DNA of 64,000 bases from Eopsaltria australis (Eukaryota > Chordata > Aves > Passeriformes > Petroicidae). How positions within the stretch are numbered: position 1 is the stretch's first letter; each line of letters begins with the position of its first letter. The stretch is from assembly GCA_034509425.1 (NCBI GenBank), contig JAVTVJ010001167.1, positions 310,001 to 374,000 on the forward strand, read 5' to 3'. A program made the position numbers and the translations under genes. This document shows, in pieces, positions 58,056 to 64,000 of this stretch. The notes beneath the pieces were generated by a model. The model searched no databases, was not told the DNA's origin, and saw nothing but the letters and a program-made list of their open reading frames with translations.

Positions 58056-60892
58056 ACTTGTGTTCTGCTTCACTCTGAAATGTGTTGGAGAGGAGAGGGA
58101 GAGAAGAGGACCCAGTTTCTGCTTTCAAAATGAAATGCTTTATCTTGGATGGGCTTGGTTGTTTCCTGGGTTCTTTCAAGTGCTTGAGAGTTACTTGGCA
58201 ATACCACTGTTCCTTGAAGACGCGTCACCTGGTGAGACCCACACATGCTTTTCCTGTGCTGACAGCTGCTCTTGGCCATCCCTCTCAGCAGGGGTGGTGT
58301 TTTTCAACTGGAATTCTCTGGTTCAGAAGTCTGTTTGCAAAAATCAAAACTAGAATTAAACCCCCTGCAGTTTGGTCCTTCAGGGTTTGTGAATGCAGGC
58401 ACCAGTGTGCTACTCATGTTGTTTTTTGCAGGGGCTGTGTCTATCCCTGCCTTTGTCCATCTGGCCTGGCTTTATGTTTGAAAAACAGTGACTGTTCCCA
58501 GTACATCATAACCGTGTTCCTCACTGGTGGTTGAAATAACCCCTTCATCCCTCAGGAGGCAGGGTCAGAGTAAAGGCAGGAAGGTCCCTCGTGCAGTGCA
58601 GCGTTGGAGGTGGATCCATCACCTCTGAACAAGGAGGCAATTAACAGTTTGCAGGGATCCAGCAGTGATTAAGCAGATTTGTGGCAGAGAAATCCCTTAA
58701 TAAATTGACCAACTTCACTTCTTTTTTCCAGCCAGAAAGCCCCAGTTTTGGGGATGGTGTTGGTCCTATTCATAGCACAGGCACAGGTTTCAGCCTTGGA
58801 AGCAGGACCCGGCTATATTTGGAGCTGGATTTATCCACAGGCATGCTGCACATGCATCAGCTGGGCTGTCTAGCAGCAAAATCCTGTCAGTTGAGTAATC
58901 CTACAGTAGAAGGTAGTTTCACATCCCACCTTCATTCAGCTTCTCACCCAAGAAAATGTCCCATAATAAAAATTGGGATTTTCTGCTTCAGGGGTGCCAG
59001 CAGCTCCCATCCCTTCCCGGTGCAGGGCTGGTCAGTTGTTATCTTAGCTCAGCTCCAAAAGGAGATGGCAGTGCAAAGGCAGCAATGGGCAGGACAGGGA
59101 TTTTGGGGGGTTTCAAGACAGCAAGGGGGAGATTCTAACTTTGGGGGGTTCTCTCTATGGTCAGGTTTGCCAATAGCTGTGACATTCCAGAGCAACAAAA
59201 TCCTTGTGATGGGAGGCACCAGGCATGCCTGAAGCAGCATCCAGGGACACTAATGAGGGGGACATGTGATTAATGCCTGTGACCCACCACAGGTATCGTG
59301 TCAGGACCCTGGGGTGTGGGATCCCAAAACACATCCTAATCTCAGCTGACCTGGAGTGCTGGTTCTGGCAATAAAGGATAGGATATCCCAGATGGCTGAG
59401 AGTTCACGGGAGCAGGTAGGGGGCTGAAATGGGGGCTCCTGTGTACAAGGAGAGGGTGGAGAGGGACTTTGGGGTGTTGCCAGCCCCTCTCCCTGCCCAC
59501 AGGCAGCTCCAGCTTTCCCTCTCCTGCACTGCCCTCTCCAGATCCCTCTATTTTCTGACAGATAGGATTAGGCCTGACCTTCCACCCCTTCTCAGAGAGA
59601 GCCAAACCTCTTTCGGATCTAATTATTTTCCATTTTTGTTTAATTGTGCACATCCTGCTGCTGGCTGAGAAGGAGACCAGCTCCTGCCTGGGCTGGGGCA
59701 GGGAAGGGCACCCAGCCCTTCATCAGCCACAGGCTTTTGGGTCAGTGCTCCATCTTTTGGGGTTGTGCTTTAAACCCCCAAATCTCTTGGAGGTCCAAGG
59801 CAAAGTTCCCAAGAAGCAGCTCTGGCACCATCCTGTGTTTCTCCAGTGGGGACCTTCATGCTCAGCTCTCCCCCATGTGAGGAGGAGGAGTCCAGCCACA
59901 GCCACCTGCCTCCCTCCTTCTCCTCCTCTTCCTCTTCTCCTGCACCCAGTTTACACCAGGCTCTGCTTCCTCTGCGTGTATTTTGCTCCTCTGTTTTAAG
60001 TGACACCAACTTCCTTGAACCGTGCATTGCAGGCCTTTTTTCTTTAATGATCTTTGATTTCTCAGTTTATCTGAGCTGCTACAGAATCCCAGCTGGTGCC
60101 AGGCTGGGGTTTGGCTGTGCCAGCCTGAACGTGCTGCTGAACCACCACGAGAGCGATGATAAGATATCAGGGTGTGACATCCCTCTCTGCAGGAGGATGG
60201 GAGAAAATAAGACACGTTTTCAACTCACCAGGCAGCTGACAAAGAGAGAAGGGACAGATAAATCAGATTCATCCCAACAGGAAGCCTTGCCTGGAGCAGG
60301 GACATCTGCATGTGGGAAATAGGGATATGCTCTGGTGGGCCTTGAATCCTGCTATGCTTGTGTATCCTTTATGGCATCACTTAGGCTGAGTATTGCTTTC
60401 CCAAATCCCATTTTTTTAGCACCAGAACAACCTCTCAGCATTCTCACAGGCACATGAGCTCACCCAGAGTACCAAAAGTCACTTCTGCTGCAATACAGCA
60501 GTTCCTTCTTCACCAAAGCTGTGCCACATCGTGTCCCTTGCTCCTCTCTGCACAGGGTGGCTCCAGCACGCTGTCACTGGGAAGTGGCTCTGGAGGAGGG
60601 GGAGGTCTGTGGAGTTGTAAATACCAGTGCAGAAAGTTCCAGGGAGAGTCACCAGCATTTCCAGCAAGCCATCTAGTGGCTTCCTTTTAAAACACTTGCA
60701 TGCCTTGGAACTGGCAAGGTGAAGCTGGCTGGGTGAGTGCTGCTCACCACCACAGTGGTGTCAGGAAACTGATGTCCAGGATTTGGTCCTAACTGGGAGA
60801 AGGTGCTGCTTCAGGTGCTGGTTTAACAGCCCTCTTCTGGGTCAGGGGTGGTGGCAGGGTTGGGTTAGCTGCTGGCTGGCAGCATGGGTCAT
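58056..60892. other. Intron 1, unique sequence
   Basis: No gene seen. A CT-rich stretch is at about 59910-59945. A 183-codon + strand ORF at 58681-59232 shows no domain and no splice support. Confidence 0.4.
60668..60680 (-). promoter_or_regulatory. CTCF-like motif, reverse orientation
   Basis: Reverse complement GCCACTAGATGGC matches the CTCF core CCACTAGATGGC at every core position. Reverse orientation, facing the promoter motif. Confidence 0.5.
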
Positions 60893-60981
60893 ACAGAATC
60901 ACAGAATATCCTGAGGTGGAGGGGACCCACAAGGATCATAGAGTCCAGTTCCTGGGTCACAGAGTATCCTGAGCTGGAGAT
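60893..60981 (-). repeat. CR1 LINE 3' tip with partial repeat
   Basis: 'cacagaatatcctgagg', 'ggggacccacaaggatcatag', 'agtccagttcctggg', then a second 'tcacagagtatcctgagctgg'. Same subfamily as the copy at 61923 ('gcatatcctgagttgg'). Confidence 0.85.
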
Positions 60982-61534
60982 TGATTTGCTTTTGTGCCTT
61001 CCCAAGAGCAAACCTGATGAATGATCCTATGCATGGAGGTCTGAATCTGCATTTCAGTGGTGTGGGTTTAGCTGCCCCAGCTCAAATACACATGGAGGAT
61101 ATAGGGATAATCAATGATTTAGAGCAGCTCCCTGTACAGAATGAATTGGAGACAGCAGCTGGGGAGGAGAACATGAAGTTTTGGGGGATTTTTTCAGCAT
61201 TTCACCTGACAAAGTTTTGGGCAGTGTGTTTAAAGCAAGCAGGAGGAAGTGCTTCTCCACCACACAGTTCAGTTGTGGCTCCTGTAGCACAGCCTAAAAC
61301 AGGAGCTGAAAGTTTGAAGGCTTTACAGAGAGGTTTGGTCAGCACTGGAGGAGAGACTGCCCTGGGGCTGGGAAATGTCAGTTGGCTGGTCTGGGTAGAT
61401 CCTGAGCTGTCCTTGTTTGGAGTTTGTGTCAGCTCTTTAGGAAAAGCTCTGGTGATGGAGATCTCACAATATCCTAGGCCATCCTGGGAGAGTTCCATCA
61501 TGTCCAACCTCATTCACCTTTGCTGCAGTTCAAG
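60982..61534. other. Intron 1, unique sequence
   Basis: A 226-codon ORF runs across here into the CR1 at 61535, but nothing in it resembles a known protein and it terminates inside the repeat; treated as chance. Confidence 0.4.
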
Positions 61535-61705
61535 TCACAGAATCATAGAATTGTTAAGGTTGGAAAAGCCCTCCAAGATCATTGAGTCCAACCATTCCCC
61601 CAGCACTGCCAAGGCCACCACTGACCCATGTCCCCAAGTGCCACATCCATACAGCTGTTAAATCCCTCTGAAGCTGGTGACTCCACCATTTCCCTGGGCA
61701 GCAGC
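61535..61705 (-). repeat. CR1 LINE 3' end, antisense
   Basis: 'tcacagaatcatagaattg' (reversed tail), 'aaggttggaaaagccctcc', 'caaggccaccactgaccc', 'gtccccaagtgccacatcc', 'tccaccatttccctgggc'. Its sequence closely parallels the copy at 1641-1810. Confidence 0.94.
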
Positions 61706-61922
61706 AGATGTGGAGAGCAGCTTGTCCATGGCAGTGTTCACCTCTCAGCCAGGTGTGAGGCTGGCTGGTGCAGCTTTTCTGTGCTGCACAGTATCTGACT
61801 GACGTGGTGCTTCCCAAGCCAGGCTCTTGCCCACCTTGTGCTGCACAGCCATTTGTTCCCACCTGCATGCAGATGTTTGCACCTGCTTAATGCAGATGTT
61901 CTTTCACATCTTCTCTCCAAGT
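61706..61922. other. Intron 1, unique spacer between CR1 copies
   Basis: Nothing recognised. Confidence 0.4.
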
Positions 61923-62193
61923 CTCATGGAAGCATGGCATATCCTGAGTTGGAAAGGACCCATAGGTATTATCCAGTCCAACTCCTGGCCCTGCACAGAC
62001 ACCACAACAATCCCATCCTGTGCTTGAGAGCGTTGTCCAAATGCTGCTGGAGCTCTGGCAGGCTGGTGCTGTTTCCATTCCCTGGGGAGCCTGGGCAGTG
62101 CCCAGCACCCTCTGAGGGAAGAACCTTTTCCTGATATCCAACCTAAACCTCCCCTGACACAGCTTCATGCCACCCCTTCGAGTCCTCAGCATT
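61923..62193 (-). repeat. CR1 LINE 3' fragment, antisense
   Basis: 'gcatggcatatcctgagttgg', 'ccagtccaactcctggccc', 'gagagcgttgtccaaatgc', 'gaagaaccttttcctgatatcc', 'aacctaaacctcccctgac'. It is the CR1 fragment nearest to the second coding exon. Confidence 0.93.
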
Positions 62194-63332
62194 GCTTGAC
62201 CTCTAATCCAGTTTCCTGGAGTGTTTTCCTTTCTCTCAGCACGATACCTGCACACTGATCACGTTTATCACATCATCCTTATCACCAGTGATGTGCTGGG
62301 TGGTGTCAGGACCAGGACAGGTCTCCTTGCCCAGCACATCCTCCCAGTCTGACAGTGAATCAGCACCACCAGCTCTTTAAAACTCCATATGTTTTTAGGA
62401 TGAGTTGTGTGCCCTCATTAGAGCAGTTTCTCCCTGCTGTGCTGCTGAGGGTGCCATGTGCAGCAGCACCTAATGAATATCAAGATATACAGCACTGCCT
62501 GTTCCTCCAGCTATTCACAGGCCAGTTGCTCTGTCACAGAAGGAAATTAAATTGCTCCTGACAAATGGGTGTCGGCAGTCACTTATCATCTTGTTATCTT
62601 CTAAGTGCTTACAAATAGGTTGTTTCATTATTTGTTCCATCAGTTTTCCAGGAGTTCAAGTTAAGTGACCGGTTTATAATTCCCTGACTTTTCCTTCTGC
62701 ATATTTAAATCTAACCCCTAAGTTTCCTTTTTTTCCCCTGGTCTTCTAAAACCTCTCTTATTTGCTGTGATCTAACAAAGAAAGAGGAGCTCTGGAGCTG
62801 CTTCAGCTGAGCCCTTCCCTCCTTACCTTTGGGGCTGGTGGATGCACCAACACCTTGATTGGATGATGGTGTTCTTGCTGGAAAACTTCTTCCTTCTGTG
62901 GCTCTCACCTGTGTTTCCTCCATTGAATCTTGACCTTTTCAATTTTCCAGCCAAGTTCTTTTGAAAGGTTAGCTTCATCCACTGAGTGCTTTTGTGTAGT
63001 GTTTTCTGTAATCTGCAACAGTATGGAAAATTTGGGCCAAATCGTGATTTTGTTTAGAATAAGAACAGCAGCAGTGGAGTTGGGTGTAGTTTGGCATTTT
63101 CAGGAGCATCTGGTAACTTTGGCATCCAGTCTGGCACACTTTACCCTGACAATGATTTTGGAGGGTGGTAACCCCCTTGCCAGGGAGGTGCTCACACTGT
63201 GGCACTACATATGGGGAAATCCCTTTGAGATGTTGTATTTACGTTGTATTTACCCTGCCAAGGCCTGGTTATTTCTTTATTAGCTCAACTTCTCATTTAT
63301 CCTCTATTTTTTCCCCCCTATTCCTTCAACAG
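62194..63332. other. Intron 1, 3' end
   Basis: No repeat recognised. The polypyrimidine tract 'ttttttccccccta' and 'ttccttcaacag' at 63306-63332 form the acceptor. The rest is unique sequence. Confidence 0.6.
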
Positions 63333-63854
63333 GAATCATTAACCAGTGGCAACAAGAATCCAAGGACAAAGTGATCTCCCTCTTGCTAACCCACCTGCCT
63401 TTACTGAAGCCCGGCAACATCGAGGCGAAAGTCGAGTACATGAAACTCCTGCCCAAAATCCTGGCGCACTCCATCGAGCACAACCAGCACATCGAGGAGA
63501 GCAGGCAGCTGCTGTCCTACGCCTTGATCCACCCCGCCACCTCCCTGGAGGACAGGAGCGCCCTGGCCATGTGGCTCAACCACCTGGAGGACCGCACGTC
63601 GTCGGGCGGCTTCGGCGGGCAGGGCCGCGGCCGCTCGGACTCGCTGGACTACGGGCAGGCTCACTACTATCACCAAAGACAGAACTCCGACGACAAACTC
63701 AACGGGTGGCAGAACTCGCGGGACTCCGGCATCAGCGTCAGCGCCTCCAGCTGGCAGGACAAGAGCCTGGCCTGCGAGAACGGCCACCTGCCCCTCTACT
63801 CCTCCTCCTCCGTCCCCACCACCATCAACACCATCGGCACTAGCACAAGCACCA
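63333..63854 (+). CDS. SAMD4A: SAMD4A (Smaug1), second coding exon, residues 66-239
   Basis: The exon finishes the split Gly codon (G|GA) and runs 522 bases without a stop. It begins [19 protein letters not shown] and contains [16 protein letters not shown] and [17 protein letters not shown], conserved Smaug1 N-terminal sequence (probably Smaug similarity region 2). Residues 153-170 are rich in Gly, Ser and Arg ([13 protein letters not shown]), and basophilic-kinase-like motifs RxRxxS (R164-S169) and RxxS (R181-S184) are visible. The C-terminal part is polar and Ser/Thr-rich ([13 protein letters not shown]), a linker toward the SAM domain encoded further on. The exon ends at A|GTGAGT (63854), again phase 1. 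MWLNHLED and the [16 protein letters not shown] run identify SAMD4A rather than SAMD4B, which lacks this stretch. Local CpG density is high at 63580-63660. Confidence 0.96.
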
Positions 63855-64000
63855 GTGAGTACCCACGGGAGGCTCTGCGGACAGCCCTCCCCATCCCACT
63901 AGGAGTTAAGTGCTTTAGCAGAGGGGCTAAACTCATCTGGGCCATAGAAAACTTTTTTTTTTATTATTCTTTCCTCACCTGCTTTTTTTATTTCCTGCTT
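63855..64000 (+). other. SAMD4A: SAMD4A intron 2, first 146 bases
   Basis: It starts GTGAGT at 63855 and is phase 1. A T-run lies at 63952-63961. The next exon is outside the window. Confidence 0.9.

Larger units (their letters stand above)
3842..63332 (+). other. SAMD4A: SAMD4A intron 1
   Basis: A 59,491-base phase-1 intron bounded by GTGAGT (3842-3847) and ttccttcaacAG (63331-63332). It interrupts a Gly codon (G|GA). Large first introns are usual in this gene family and often hold enhancers. All features between these points lie inside it; no nested gene on either strand is supported. Confidence 0.93.

Noticed and set aside
60981..61661. A 226-codon + strand ORF
   Set aside because: Nothing in it resembles a known protein, and it ends inside the antisense CR1 at 61535. 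No splice or promoter signals support it.
63346..63843. A 165-codon ORF in another frame of coding exon 2 and a 128-codon antisense ORF
   Set aside because: They overlap the clearly conserved SAMD4A frame; open alternative frames are usual in GC-rich exons.
1..64000. Endogenous retrovirus LTRs, tRNA, rRNA or snRNA genes, CRISPR arrays, bacterial-type operons
   Set aside because: Both strands were read for their usual hallmarks and none was found. The window is a typical bird intron; I see no previously undescribed multi-gene system.

Overview
This is vertebrate nuclear DNA, almost certainly from a bird and most likely a passerine. Two short islands of clear coding sequence lie about 59.5 kb apart in one + strand reading frame, with canonical splice sites. 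Between them is non-coding DNA holding about thirty short, 5'-truncated fragments of the CR1 LINE family, recognised by blocks such as 'ggttggaagggacc', 'ccttccaaccca' and decayed 'attctgtg' tails. CR1 as the dominant repeat, with no Alu- or L1-like sequence seen, points to a bird; the passerine guess rests on the look of the CR1 subfamilies and is inference.

The gene is SAMD4A (Smaug1), an RNA-binding translational repressor. The window holds its 5' flank (1-2450), a CpG-island promoter (about 2455-3260) with an exact cAMP-response element and an exact octamer, a probable spliced 5' leader (about 2915-3645), the first coding exon (3646-3841, residues 1-65 plus one base), intron 1 (3842-63332), the second coding exon (63333-63854, residues 66-239 plus one base) and the first bases of intron 2 (63855-64000). 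The RNA-binding SAM domain and the rest of the protein lie beyond the window.

Intron 1 has no other gene I can support. It is a mosaic of CR1 fragments in both orientations (15 + and 15 - in the whole window), a MITE-like inverted repeat near 8.1-8.3 kb, two pentanucleotide microsatellites in inverted orientation (44.15 and 45.42 kb), homopolymer T/A tracts, one TA-rich tract, and several AT-rich repeat-free blocks that look like candidate conserved non-coding elements (composition only). Three CTCF-like motifs (promoter +, 37.4 kb +, 60.7 kb -) are in an order that could form a loop over the intron.

I found no mobile-element ORF, CRISPR array, tRNA, rRNA, viral gene or unknown multi-gene system. 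The more interesting items are structural: CR1 copies with inverted 5' parts, hairpin-forming repeats inside a long pre-mRNA, a nested palindrome with RFX-like half-sites at 53.0 kb, and an in-frame 522-nt exon that would give an endless ORF if circularised.
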